From Collinsella sp. AM33-4BH (lineage in GTDB: Bacteria > Actinomycetota > Coriobacteriia > Coriobacteriales > Coriobacteriaceae), in assembly GCF_003469205.1 (NCBI RefSeq), contig NZ_QSIN01000002.1:124001-188000 (forward strand): 64,000 nucleotides of DNA, given 5' to 3'. A program made the translations under genes and the position numbers. Below are positions 35,828 to 44,984 of this stretch, in pieces. The first letter of the stretch is position 1. Each line of letters begins with the position of its first letter. A model generated the notes under the pieces. The model worked only from the letters and a program-made list of their open reading frames with translations. It did no database searches and was not told where the DNA came from.

Positions 35828-36453
35828 GAATCATCGGCGGCGAATGGCGCGGTCGTAAGATCGAGGAGCCCCGTGGTCGCGATGTCACCCGCCCCACGAC
35901 CGATCGCGTGCGCGAGGCGTGCGCATCTATGGTCATGTCGGCATTCGACTTCGATCTGGACGAGGTCCGCGTGCTGGATGCCTTTGGCGGCTCCGGTGCC
36001 TTGGGCATTGAGATGCTCTCGCGTGGTGCCCGCTCGCTCACCACGTTCGAGATCGACCGCAACGCTGCTCGTCTGATTACCAAGAATATCGAGTCACTGT
36101 GCCGCGACCGTGCGCGTTGGCGTGTGGTGGGCGGCGACGTGCTGGCAAGCGCTTCGCGCGGCCGCGTGCCGGGCGGTCCCTTTGACCTGGTCCTGCTCGA
36201 TCCGCCCTATGCTTATGGCGCCGAGCCGGTCGAGGAACTGCTGCAGAACTTGGCCCAGCAGGACTTGCTGGCGCAGGGTGCCTATGCGCTGTTTGAGCAC
36301 GCTGCCGCCGATGCGGGTGCGCATCCGGCAGGTTTTGAGACCGTGCGCGAGAAGCGCTACGGAATAACCTCGGTCGACCTGCTTCGTTGGGTTGGTAACG
36401 GCGAGGATGATGACAACGATAGCGACGTACCCGCGGAGGATTCCGATGAGTGA
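35824..36453 (+). CDS. rsmD: 16S rRNA guanine966-N2 methyltransferase RsmD
   Basis: 209 residues. The SAM site is VLDAFGGSGALGIE, and the catalytic loop is LLDPPYAYG (the DPPY form of motif IV). The N-terminal MRIIGGEWRGRKIEEPRG is typical. It methylates G966 in 16S rRNA. It overlaps recG and coaD, the standard rsmD-coaD order. The last 20 residues are acidic. Confidence 0.93.
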   Translation: MRIIGGEWRGRKIEEPRGRDVTRPTTDRVREACASMVMSAFDFDLDEVRVLDAFGGSGALGIEMLSRGARSLTTFEIDRNAARLITKNIESLCRDRARWRVVGGDVLASASRGRVPGGPFDLVLLDPPYAYGAEPVEELLQNLAQQDLLAQGAYALFEHAAADAGAHPAGFETVREKRYGITSVDLLRWVGNGEDDDNDSDVPAEDSDE

Positions 36454-36943
36454 CACCATTAACCGCGTAATCGTCCCGGGCACCTTCGATCCCATCACGT
36501 TTGGCCACATCGACGTGATTCGCCGTGCCCGCCGCATTTTCCCCAGCGTGATCGTGGCCGTTGCCGAGTCGCAGGGAAAAAACGGCGTGGGCACCACCTT
36601 TATGCTCGATGAGCGCGTGGCGCTGGCACGTGAGGCGCTCGGTGATATTGACGGCGTTGAGGTGCTACCCTTCACCGGCCTCTTGGTCGATTTTGCCCGC
36701 GAACAGGGAGCAGGAGCCGTGGTCAAGGGCCTGCGCGCCATGACCGACTTTGAGTATGAGCTGCAGCAGGCCGACCTCAATTATCGCTTGGATAGCGAGC
36801 TGGAGTCCATCTTTGTCATGAGTGCGCCGCAGTACGGCTATATCTCGAGTTCGGTGGTTCGCCAGATTGCCTCGCTCGGTAGTGACGTCTCTAATTTTGT
36901 TCCGCCCAATGTGGTCAAGGCGCTCAAACATCGCTTTTCGTGA
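36446..36943 (+). CDS. coaD: Pantetheine-phosphate adenylyltransferase
   Basis: 165 residues from ATG 36446, overlapping the rsmD stop by eight bases. Fourth step of coenzyme A synthesis. The nucleotidyl transferase motif GTFDPITFGH and the ISSSVVRQIAS loop are present. Length is normal. It feeds CoA to PlsX/ACP chemistry nearby. Confidence 0.95.
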   Translation: MSDTINRVIVPGTFDPITFGHIDVIRRARRIFPSVIVAVAESQGKNGVGTTFMLDERVALAREALGDIDGVEVLPFTGLLVDFAREQGAGAVVKGLRAMTDFEYELQQADLNYRLDSELESIFVMSAPQYGYISSSVVRQIASLGSDVSNFVPPNVVKALKHRFS

Positions 36944-37011
36944 CGTTTTTTAATGCCTGGTGGCATGTGGTAAACTAACACGATGATATGTTACCTATGA
37001 AAGGAGACCGG

Positions 37012-37509
37012 ATGCCGGGCGAGAATTTTCCTGGCGACAGGATCGTGAGTCTTGTCGACGAGCTCGAGGGGCTCATCGAAGAGGCTAAGACGCCGTTCGG
37101 CAAGAACGCCCAGATGAAGGTTATCGACGCCGACGTCTTCTTTAACATCCTCGACGAGATCCGCATGAGCTATCCCGAGGAATGGCAGAAGTCCCGCCGT
37201 ATCCTCAAGGAGCGCGAGGAGCTTATGGCTTCCGCCGCCGCTCAGGCCGATTCCATCATCGCCGATGCTCAGCAGCAGGCCCTCACCATTGCCGGTGAGC
37301 AGGAGATTGTCCGCTTAGCTCAGCAGCAGGCCGACGACATTCGCGATCGTGCCCAGCAGTATGAGCGCGAGACGCGCTATGCCGCCGAGGATTACGCCGA
37401 GCAGGTCTTTACGCACCTCGAGGAGAACCTCAAGAGCCTGACTGGCACCGTTACCCGTTGCCGTCAGCAGCTCAACGAGGGTGCCGCCCAACAGAATGGT
37501 CAGTGGTAA
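37012..37509 (+). CDS. Coiled-coil protein of unknown function (DivIVA-like in style)
   Basis: 165 residues from ATG 37012, behind AAAGGAG. The sequence starts GENFPGDRIVSLVDELEGLIEEAKTPFG, includes VFFNILDEIRMSYPEEW, and then a long Glu/Gln/Ala/Arg-rich coiled coil with QQQADDIRDRAQQYERETRYAAEDYAEQVF. There is no signal or membrane segment. Proteins of this style occur next to coaD in Actinobacteria; a structural role in division or envelope organisation is possible but not shown. The stop TAA shares a base with the next ATG. Confidence 0.7.
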   Translation: MPGENFPGDRIVSLVDELEGLIEEAKTPFGKNAQMKVIDADVFFNILDEIRMSYPEEWQKSRRILKEREELMASAAAQADSIIADAQQQALTIAGEQEIVRLAQQQADDIRDRAQQYERETRYAAEDYAEQVFTHLEENLKSLTGTVTRCRQQLNEGAAQQNGQW

Positions 37510-38063
37510 TGGCTGAGTTCCCGAGCGTTACCGTCGATCTTTCCGAGCAGCTCGAGTTTCCTGGAGATTCGTATCCGCTGACCGGCAAGGTCGATGTCGC
37601 CACCTACACGGTGGGCGAGAAGGAGTACCAGCTTCAGGACGGCATCGACTACGACGTTGTCTTTACCAATGCCGGTACCGGTGTCTTGCTCACGGGCATG
37701 GTCCGCGCGCACGCCACCGGCGAGTGCGACCGTTGCCTGGAGCCCGCCTCGTTTGATATCGCCGGCGAGATCGAGGAGTTCTACCTCTTTGAGGAGCCCG
37801 AGGATCCCGAGGCCTACGAGGACGGCTACGAGCTCCTGTGTGAGGACCGCATCGTCGATCTGGGTGAGCCCATCAACGACGCGGTCGTCATGGACACGCC
37901 GTTTGTGGTGCTCTGCAAGCCCGATTGCCGCGGTCTGTGCCCCACATGCGGTTGCAATCTCAACGTCGAGCAATGCGATTGCGCCGCCCAGGCAGAGGCA
38001 GAATGGGCCGCTGCCACGGAAAATCCATTTGCAGCATTGAAGAATCTCAAGCTTGATGAGTAA
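37509..38063 (+). CDS. YceD/DUF177-type protein
   Basis: 184 residues; ATG 37509 overlaps the preceding stop by one base. Contains the DUF177 features GECDRCLEPASFDI and CKPDCRGLCPTCGCNLNVEQCDC, four or more cysteines that look like a zinc site. In many bacteria this gene precedes rpmF, as here, and the E. coli member is linked to 23S rRNA/ribosome function. The linkage to L32 suggests large-subunit assembly. Confidence 0.88.
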   Translation: MAEFPSVTVDLSEQLEFPGDSYPLTGKVDVATYTVGEKEYQLQDGIDYDVVFTNAGTGVLLTGMVRAHATGECDRCLEPASFDIAGEIEEFYLFEEPEDPEAYEDGYELLCEDRIVDLGEPINDAVVMDTPFVVLCKPDCRGLCPTCGCNLNVEQCDCAAQAEAEWAAATENPFAALKNLKLDE

Positions 38064-38127
38064 AACTGTGGTAGTATCGCTACTTGCGCGTAATCGCCAC
38101 ACTGGATAGTTCATAAGGAAGGTCACT

Positions 38128-38307
38128 ATGCCCGTACCTAAACAAAAGCAGGGTCGTATCCGCACTCACACCCGCCGTTCCGCCAACATGAAGATCTCGG
38201 CTGCGGCTCAGTCCACGTGCCCCCGTTGCGGCGCTGTCAAGCTTCCGCACCACGTGTGCCCCAGCTGCGGTTTCTACAAGGACCGCGAGGTTATCGTTAC
38301 CGAGTAA
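38128..38307 (+). CDS. rpmF: Ribosomal protein bL32
   Basis: 59 residues, too short for common ORF cut-offs. ATG 38128 after AAGGAAGG. MPVPKQKQGRIRTHTRRSAN is diagnostic, followed by CPRCG and CPSCG, a zinc-binding C+ form. It is a 50S subunit protein. It is in the standard position between the DUF177 gene and plsX. Confidence 0.96.
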   Translation: MPVPKQKQGRIRTHTRRSANMKISAAAQSTCPRCGAVKLPHHVCPSCGFYKDREVIVTE

Positions 38308-38347
38308 CGGTATACTCTGGATGCGATGCCGTTCCAAATGGAACCAC

Positions 38348-38377
38348 AATGGCCGGCTCAATGAGTCGGCCATTTTT
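38348..38377 (+). terminator. Terminator after rpmF
   Basis: AATGGCCGGCTC (38348-38359) pairs with GAGTCGGCCATT (38363-38374), one G-U, loop AAT, followed by TTTTT. It stops most transcription before plsX, so plsX must have readthrough or a promoter nearby. Confidence 0.8.
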
Positions 38378-38394
38378 GTATAAGGAGCATGTAT

Positions 38395-39414
38395 ATGAGT
38401 AACGTTCGCGTTTGTGTAGACGTTGTGGGCGGAGACGAGAAACCTCAGGTTGTTCTCGATGGTATCGAGGCTGCACTTGCCGCCGATCCCGATATCGAGG
38501 TCTTGGCAGCTGGCCCCGCCGAAATCGTCAATCCCTTTGCCGCTTCCCATGCACGTGTTGAGGCCCTTGAAGCACCTGACGTTATCGCCATGGATGACGA
38601 TCCCATTCGCGCCGTGATGACCAAGCGTAAGTCGTCGATCGTGCTTTCTTGCCGCGCCATTAAGAAGGGCAACGCGGATGCGTTCTTCTCCGCCGGCTCG
38701 ACCGGTGCCATGACCGCCGCTGCCACCGCCTACGTGACGCCGTTTAGGTATCAGGCCGAAGGCAAGAAGCAGCCGGTGCGCCCCTGTCTGACCAATGCGC
38801 TGCCCAATCGCGCCGGCGGTCTGACGGTGCTGTGCGATATGGGCGCCAACCCCGATGTCGAGGTCGATGACATGGTGCGTTTTGCTCAGATGGGTAGCGC
38901 CTATGCTCGCGTCGTCCTGGGCATCGAGCATCCCCGCGTGGGCCTGCTTGCCAACGGCACCGAGGACGAGAAGGGCTCCAACTTTACCAAGGCCTGCTTC
39001 CCGGCCATGAAAGCCGCCGTTCCCGGCTTTGTTGGTAACTGCGAGGGCACTGACCTCACCTCAGGCAACTTCGATGTCGTCGTTGCCGATGGTATGTCGG
39101 GCAATATCGCTCTCAAAGCTACCGAGGGCGCTGCCAAGTTTTTGCTGCAGGAGCTCAAGGGCGCCTTTATGGCCTCGCTCGGCACCAAGATCGCCGCACT
39201 GCTCATTAAAAAGCAGATGCGCGAGATAAAGGCCAAGCTCTCTGGCGACGCCAAGGGCGGCGCGATTCTTTTGGGCCTGCGCGGCGTGGTCCTGATCGGC
39301 CATGGCGCTACCTCGGTCGAGGCTGTTAAAAACGGTACGCTCGCGGCGGCCGAAGCCGTTCGCGCCGGGCTGGTCGAGAATGTCGCCAACTCTATGGACG
39401 GTATCGTTTTATAA
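38395..39414 (+). CDS. plsX: Phosphate acyltransferase PlsX
   Basis: 339 residues. The start at ATG 38395 has AAGGAG seven bases upstream; ATG 38389 is too close to that site. PlsX makes acyl-phosphate from acyl-ACP. The PlsX core is recognisable: CVDVVGGDEKP, GSTGAMTAAATAYV, LCDMGANPDVEVDDMVRFA, KGSNFTKACFPA, and VVADGMSGNIALK. It begins a group with acpP and rnc. Confidence 0.93.
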   Translation: MSNVRVCVDVVGGDEKPQVVLDGIEAALAADPDIEVLAAGPAEIVNPFAASHARVEALEAPDVIAMDDDPIRAVMTKRKSSIVLSCRAIKKGNADAFFSAGSTGAMTAAATAYVTPFRYQAEGKKQPVRPCLTNALPNRAGGLTVLCDMGANPDVEVDDMVRFAQMGSAYARVVLGIEHPRVGLLANGTEDEKGSNFTKACFPAMKAAVPGFVGNCEGTDLTSGNFDVVVADGMSGNIALKATEGAAKFLLQELKGAFMASLGTKIAALLIKKQMREIKAKLSGDAKGGAILLGLRGVVLIGHGATSVEAVKNGTLAAAEAVRAGLVENVANSMDGIVL

Positions 39415-39480
39415 GAGCGAGTTAGAGCGCTGTTATGTGCTTCGCGGCGCACGTCGTGGGGTAGAATCAGAACCGTGTCT

Positions 39481-39509
39481 TGGTACCGCCCGGGCGGTAC
39501 CATTCTTTT
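39481..39509 (+). terminator. Perfect 22-base palindrome between plsX and acpP
   Basis: TGGTACCGCCCGGGCGGTACCA at 39481-39502 is a perfect palindrome followed by TTCTTTT. A loopless stem would be strained in RNA, so a terminator with a small loop or a protein-binding operator is possible. It lies 37 bases before acpP. Confidence 0.6.
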
Positions 39510-39538
39510 GGTATTCATGCACTATGAGAGGAAGCGCT

Positions 39539-39781
39539 ATGGACCGCTCCGAAATCTTCGACAAGATCGCCGAGGTCGCTGCTGACGTTCTGGGCGTCGA
39601 TGTTGCCGAAATTAGCGAGGAGACCACCTTTGACGACCTCGATGCCAACTCGCTCGAGCGCCTGCAGCTGGTTACGGCTATCGAGGACGAGTTCAACCTC
39701 GAGATCGATGACGAGACTCTGCTCTCGCTCAACTCTGTCGCCGACGCCGTCGACGCGATCGAAAACGCCAGGGAGGCCTAG
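39539..39781 (+). CDS. acpP: Acyl carrier protein
   Basis: 80 residues from ATG 39539 after AGAGGAAG. Fatty acid chain carrier; the phosphopantetheine Ser sits in LDANSLERLQLV. The usual DSL motif reads NSL here. The helix EDEFNLEIDDETLLSLNSVADAVDAIE is typical. It lies between plsX and rnc, as in many bacteria. Confidence 0.93.
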   Translation: MDRSEIFDKIAEVAADVLGVDVAEISEETTFDDLDANSLERLQLVTAIEDEFNLEIDDETLLSLNSVADAVDAIENAREA

Positions 39782-39784
39782 GTC

Positions 39785-40510
39785 TTGGCTTTATCCGAAC
39801 GACTTACGCGTGCCCAGGAAATCCTGGGCCACGAGTTCAACAATAAGGTGCTGCTGCGCGCGGCCCTTACGCATCCCTCGGCAGTCGAGGGCCAGCCGGT
39901 TTCTGCCAGCTATGAGCGCCTTGAGTTCTTGGGCGATTCCATTTTGGGTGCTGTGGTCGCACGCTCCCTGTTTGAGTCCTATCCGGAGTTTGACGAGGGC
40001 AAGCTCACGCGCCTGAAGGTGTCGCTTGTCTCGGGCGCTACGCTGTCCGAGGTTTCTCACGAGCTGGGCATTGACGACATCATCATCTTTGGTGCCTCCG
40101 AGACCGGTACCGGTGCGCGCGGCCTGCATTCGGCGCTCGAGAACGTCTATGAGTCGCTCGTGGGCGCGCTGTACCTGGATGCCGGCTGGGATGCGGCGGC
40201 GGAGTTCATTCACCGTACGCTTAAGCCGCATTTGGCTTCCGAGCGTGCCGAGCATCCTGCGAACCCCAAGTCGTTTTTGCAGGAGTGCGTGCAAGCCGAC
40301 GGTCACGAGCCCCCGGCGTATAAGCTCGTTGGCTCCGAGGGCCCGGCGCATGCGCCCACCTTTACCGCCGTGGTGTTGATCGATGGTATTCGTCAGGGTC
40401 GCGGCTCCGGCTCCTCAAAGAAGGAAGCCGAGGGAGCCGCTGCACTCGATGCACTTGACCGCATGGGCTACACCACCAACGGCGTGATTCTCAACAAGAA
40501 GCCTGTTTAA
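39785..40510 (+). CDS. rnc: Ribonuclease III
   Basis: 241 residues, TTG start at 39785 with GGGAGG eight bases upstream. The catalytic signature ERLEFLGDSILGAVVA is present, and the C-terminal dsRNA-binding domain has NPKSFLQECVQADGHEPPAYKLV and GRGSGSSKKEAEGAAALDAL. It processes rRNA and dsRNA. Followed by smc with ten bases between. Confidence 0.95.
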   Translation: MALSERLTRAQEILGHEFNNKVLLRAALTHPSAVEGQPVSASYERLEFLGDSILGAVVARSLFESYPEFDEGKLTRLKVSLVSGATLSEVSHELGIDDIIIFGASETGTGARGLHSALENVYESLVGALYLDAGWDAAAEFIHRTLKPHLASERAEHPANPKSFLQECVQADGHEPPAYKLVGSEGPAHAPTFTAVVLIDGIRQGRGSGSSKKEAEGAAALDALDRMGYTTNGVILNKKPV

Positions 40511-40520
40511 GCGAGGAACC

Positions 40521-43500
40521 GTGTATCTCAAGTCCCTCACGCTCAAGGGGTTCAAGTCGTTTGCCGACCGCGCCCATATGACGTTTGAGCCGGGCCTGAC
40601 CGTCATCGTCGGTCCAAACGGCTCGGGAAAATCGAACATCTCTGACTCGATTCTGTGGGTCCTGGGCGAGCAGAGCGCCAAGCAGCTGCGCGGCCAGGCC
40701 ATGGAGGATGTCATCTTCTCGGGCTCATCAGCGCGCAGGCCGGTGGGTGTCGCCGAGGTCACGCTGGTGCTCGATAACTCGGACCATATACTGCCCGTCG
40801 ATTTTGAGGAGGTCGCCATCACCCGTCGCATGTATCGCTCGGGCGAAAGCGAGTACCTCATCAACTCGAGTCCGTGCCGCCTGATGGACATTCAGGACAT
40901 CCTGCACGATTCGGGCCTGGGCAAGGATACGCATTCCATCATCAGCCAGGGCAAGCTCGACGCCATTTTGCAGAGCCGCCCCGAGGAGCGTCGCGCCCTC
41001 ATCGAGGAGGCCGCCGGCATCTCCAAGCACAAGCGCCGCAAGGAGCGTGCGCTCAAAAAGATTAAGTCAATGGACGAGCACCTGACGCGTGCCCGCGACA
41101 TCAATAAGGAAATCGCCCGTCAGCTGCGACCGCTGGAGCGTCAGGTCGACCGCGCGCGCAAGTACAAAGAGCTGTCCTCGCGCGCGAACGAGCTTACGCA
41201 GATGCTGGCCGTCGACGAGCTGCGTTCGCTGCAATCGCAGTGGAACGACCTGGAGAGCCGCTCTAAGGAGGGCGCCGCCGAGCTGGAGCTCGCGCAGTAC
41301 CGTCTGGGTGAGAAAGAGCGCGAGCTCGAGAAGCTCCAGGTTATGCTCGAGGAAAAGGGCCTGTTTGTGGGCGACCTGGGCGAGCAACGCCGTCACATGC
41401 AAGATGTGGTCGGTCGCATTAACTCCGACATGCGCCTGCTCGAGGAAAAGGGCCACAACATGGTGTCGCGCCTGTCTGACATGCGCGGGCAGATCTCGAG
41501 CTCCGAGCATCAGCGTCGTCGCGTGGTCGAGGAGCTCGAGGACGCGCGTGCCCAGCTTGAGGAAGTGACCGGTGCGCACATGCTGGCCCAGGAGGACGTT
41601 GACGCCGCTGGTCCTGCCGCCGCTGAGCTCCACGAGCGGCGCGTGGCGCTCGACAATCAGATTTCGCAGTTTACGCGTGAGCAACGCGATGTGCAACGCG
41701 TGGCCGATAACGCCGCGCTCGAGCTCGCCAAGGTGAAGGATTCCTTGAGCAATGCCGAGGTCGAGGACAACATGTATGCCTCGCGCCTGGAGCAGATTGA
41801 CGAGCAGCTCGAGGAGGTCACGGCCTCGCTCGAGAGTCGTCGCGACCGCGCAGAGGAGCTTGAGGGTGCTCTTGAGGAAGCGCGCCAGGCCCAGGCCGAT
41901 GCGCGTGAGGCCACCGAGACGGCACGCGCGGCTCTGAAGGACCTGCGTGCCCGCGAGAGCGATGCGCGCAACAAGTTATCCGAGGTGCGCTCGGAGCTTT
42001 CCAGCCAAAAGAAACTCGATGCCCGCATGGCCGACAGCTCGCCGCTCGTGAGCCGTCTGGTGGGTGCGCTGGGCGATGATGTCACGGGTCGTCTGGGCGA
42101 CGTGCTCGAGGCCCCGCGCGAGCTTGAGGGCTTGGTTGAGCAATTGCTCGCCGGCGATATCGATGCACTGCTGTTCGACGATACGTCCGCGCTTGAGCGT
42201 GCCGGTCGTGCCGCTCTGGACCAGAAGAAGGCCTCGGGCGAGGCGCTGCTGGTGGCGCGCGGCGTGAGCGGCTCTACCGCCGCTGAGGGCGCTGCCGGTA
42301 CCCGTCTGGTTGATCATCTGTCCGTGCGCGCAGGCTACGGTCCCGTCGTCGAGGCGTTGCTCGGCGGATATTACGTAGTGGACGATCTTGCTGCCGCGCT
42401 GTCGGCGCCGGTCGTTGACGGCGTGACTTACGTGACCCCCGATGGCGCCCGCGTCGCCTGCGGCGGCCTGGTGCGCGTGGGCCTCGATGCCGGCGAGGCT
42501 TCGGGTGCGCTGGAGCGCAAGCGTCGCATTCGCGAGCTGGAGGGCCTGGAGCCCGATCTGGCTGCCGTGTTTGAGCATGTGTCGGATCAAGTCGTCGAGG
42601 CCAATGCGGCCGTTGAGGAAGCGCGTGCCGCTGAGGGCGATGCCGCCGGCGAGATCGCCCGTCTTGAGGGCGAGCGCCGCTCGCTGCTCTCCGAGATCGG
42701 CCGCTTGGAGCAAAGCGCCAACAATGCCGAGGTCGAGCGCGTGCGCATCTCCAAGCGCCGCGAGCAGGCCTCCGAAGCCGTTCGCGCTGCGCGCCCGCGC
42801 GTTGACGAGCTCACCCGTTCGCGTGACGAGGCTCGCGCGCAGGCAAGCAATCTGGGGTTGCAGATTGCCGAGGCCAACGACGAACTCGACCGCGTTCGCC
42901 GTGACGATTCCGAGGCTGCCGGCAAGCTCGCCGACGCCAAGGTTCGCCTAGCCCAGACGAGCGAACGCCTGCGTTCGCTGAAGGGCCGCGTGCCCGATCT
43001 GGAGCATCGTCTTGAGGGCATCGACCGCCGTATCCGCGGAACACGCCAGGCCTCGCGCTCGCTCGAATTGCTGCGCCTGCGCGTCGATCCCATGCACGAA
43101 CGCTATTCGGCCCTGCTGGAGCGCGCGTCGGATTGGGCCTCGCGTCTGCGTGACCAGGCTTCGCTCGAGGAGGCTGACTCGGCCTCGCTTAAGAAGACCA
43201 TTGAGGACGCCAAGGCCGAGGTCTCCCGCGCCAAGGAGCGGGTCGATGCCGCCACCGCGACGCAAAACGAGTTCAAGGTCGCTCGCGGCAAGCTTGAGGT
43301 GCAGGTAGAGGCGGCTATCAAGGCCATTACCGCCGATGGCACCACGGTGCTCGAGGAGGCGCTCATGCTTCCTGCGCCCACCGACCGTGACGCTGCCGAG
43401 CGTGAGCTCAACCAGCTCGTGCGCCAGATCAACAACCTGGGCCCTGTGAACCAGGTTGCCATGGAGGAGTACGAGCAGCTCAAGCGCCGCGCCGATTACA

Positions 43501-44057
43501 TCGAGGAGCAGCTGGCCGATCTGGAGAGCGCGCGCAAGGCGCTCACCAAGATCACCGTGGCCATTGACCGTAAGATGCGCAAGGCCTTCCTGGTGACCTT
43601 CGAGAAGGTCGATGCGAACTTCCGCGAGATCTTCGCCATGCTGTTTCCGGGTGGCCAGGCACATCTGGAGATGACCGACCCTGAGCATCCGGCCGAGACG
43701 GGCATCGAGGTCGTGGCGCAGCCGCGTGGCAAGCGCATCACCAAGATGATGCTCATGTCGGGCGGCGAGAAGAGCCTGACGGCGCTCGCCTTGCTCTTTG
43801 CTGTCTATCGCACGCGTACGGTGCCGTTCTATGTGCTGGACGAGGTCGAGGCGGCGCTCGATGACGCCAACCTGTCCAAGCTCATCGGCGCACTCGACGT
43901 GTTGCGTTCCGATACGCAGCTCTTGGTTATCTCGCATCAGCGCCGTACTATGGAGGACGCTGACGTCCTCTACGGCGTCTCGATGCAAGCCGACGGCGTC
44001 AGTCGCGTCGTCTCGCAAAAACTCGATCGCGAAACCGGAAAGGTCGTGAATGCATAA
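40521..44057 (+). CDS. smc: Chromosome segregation protein SMC
   Basis: 1178 residues, GTG start. Walker A GPNGSGKSN near 33, long coiled coils with a hinge around 500-660, the ABC signature LMSGGEKSLTALALLF and Walker B YVLDEVEAALDD at the C-terminus. It condenses and segregates the chromosome together with ScpA/ScpB, which are not in the window. The stop and the ftsY ATG share a base. Confidence 0.97.
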   Translation: MYLKSLTLKGFKSFADRAHMTFEPGLTVIVGPNGSGKSNISDSILWVLGEQSAKQLRGQAMEDVIFSGSSARRPVGVAEVTLVLDNSDHILPVDFEEVAITRRMYRSGESEYLINSSPCRLMDIQDILHDSGLGKDTHSIISQGKLDAILQSRPEERRALIEEAAGISKHKRRKERALKKIKSMDEHLTRARDINKEIARQLRPLERQVDRARKYKELSSRANELTQMLAVDELRSLQSQWNDLESRSKEGAAELELAQYRLGEKERELEKLQVMLEEKGLFVGDLGEQRRHMQDVVGRINSDMRLLEEKGHNMVSRLSDMRGQISSSEHQRRRVVEELEDARAQLEEVTGAHMLAQEDVDAAGPAAAELHERRVALDNQISQFTREQRDVQRVADNAALELAKVKDSLSNAEVEDNMYASRLEQIDEQLEEVTASLESRRDRAEELEGALEEARQAQADAREATETARAALKDLRARESDARNKLSEVRSELSSQKKLDARMADSSPLVSRLVGALGDDVTGRLGDVLEAPRELEGLVEQLLAGDIDALLFDDTSALERAGRAALDQKKASGEALLVARGVSGSTAAEGAAGTRLVDHLSVRAGYGPVVEALLGGYYVVDDLAAALSAPVVDGVTYVTPDGARVACGGLVRVGLDAGEASGALERKRRIRELEGLEPDLAAVFEHVSDQVVEANAAVEEARAAEGDAAGEIARLEGERRSLLSEIGRLEQSANNAEVERVRISKRREQASEAVRAARPRVDELTRSRDEARAQASNLGLQIAEANDELDRVRRDDSEAAGKLADAKVRLAQTSERLRSLKGRVPDLEHRLEGIDRRIRGTRQASRSLELLRLRVDPMHERYSALLERASDWASRLRDQASLEEADSASLKKTIEDAKAEVSRAKERVDAATATQNEFKVARGKLEVQVEAAIKAITADGTTVLEEALMLPAPTDRDAAERELNQLVRQINNLGPVNQVAMEEYEQLKRRADYIEEQLADLESARKALTKITVAIDRKMRKAFLVTFEKVDANFREIFAMLFPGGQAHLEMTDPEHPAETGIEVVAQPRGKRITKMMLMSGGEKSLTALALLFAVYRTRTVPFYVLDEVEAALDDANLSKLIGALDVLRSDTQLLVISHQRRTMEDADVLYGVSMQADGVSRVVSQKLDRETGKVVNA

Positions 44058-44974
44058 TGGGATTCTTCGATGCTCTCTCGCGCGGACTTGAGCGCAGCCG
44101 CGAGGCCCTCAACGAGGTCTTCTACTTTGGCGGCGAGGTCGACGAGGATTTTTGGGAGGACCTAGAGGACACCCTCGTCATGGGTGACATGGGTGCCGAG
44201 GTCGCGATCCAGGTGTCCGATGACCTGCGCGATGCCGCGGCCAAGAAGAACCTTAAGACCGCCCCGCAGCTCCGTCGCGCCCTGGCCGAGCAGCTCGAGC
44301 AGCATTTTGTGCCCGTCGAGCGCGATCCGTTCGCCGACACGCCGAGTTGCGTGCTGTTTGTGGGCATTAACGGTGCCGGCAAGACCACGACGGTCGGCAA
44401 GATCGCGAGCGCCATGTCTGCCCGCGGCAAGAACGTCGTGATCGGCTCAGCCGACACCTTCCGCGCCGCCGCCATTGAGCAGCTCGATGTGTGGGGCCAG
44501 CGCGCCGGCGTTCCCGTCATCAAGCGCGACCGCGGCTCCGACCCGGCGAGCGTTTGCTACGACGTGCTCGACGAGGCCGACAAGCGCGGCAGCGACCTGG
44601 TGCTTATCGACACCGCCGGTCGTCTGCACACGAGCCCCGAGCTCATGCGCGAGCTTGCCAAGGTGGTCAACGTGACGCGTAAGCGCGCCGCCAATATGGC
44701 CGCCGGCCCCATGCCCGTCTCGGTCGTCCTCGTAATCGATGCCGCAACAGGCCAAAACGGCCTGAACCAGGCGCTCGAGTTTAACGAGGCGCTGGGCCTG
44801 GACGGTATTATCATGACAAAGCTCGACGGCACGGCAAAGGGCGGTATCGCCATGGCCGTGGCCGAGAAGCTCAAGCTTCCCATCCTGCGCATCGGCGTGG
44901 GCGAGCAGGTCGATGACCTGCAGGAGTTTAATGCCAAAGATTTCTGCCGCGCCCTGGTGGGCGAGTCCAATTAA
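44057..44974 (+). CDS. ftsY: SRP receptor GTPase FtsY
   Basis: 305 residues. The NG domain is complete: GINGAGKTTTVGKIA, DTFRAAAIEQL, DTAGRLHTSPELM and TKLDGTAKGG. It docks ribosome-SRP complexes at the membrane. The N-terminal acidic A domain found in Proteobacteria is absent, normal for Gram-positives. It overlaps smc by one base and precedes ffh. Confidence 0.96.
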   Translation: MGFFDALSRGLERSREALNEVFYFGGEVDEDFWEDLEDTLVMGDMGAEVAIQVSDDLRDAAAKKNLKTAPQLRRALAEQLEQHFVPVERDPFADTPSCVLFVGINGAGKTTTVGKIASAMSARGKNVVIGSADTFRAAAIEQLDVWGQRAGVPVIKRDRGSDPASVCYDVLDEADKRGSDLVLIDTAGRLHTSPELMRELAKVVNVTRKRAANMAAGPMPVSVVLVIDAATGQNGLNQALEFNEALGLDGIIMTKLDGTAKGGIAMAVAEKLKLPILRIGVGEQVDDLQEFNAKDFCRALVGESN

Positions 44975-44984
44975 GGAGTGACTA

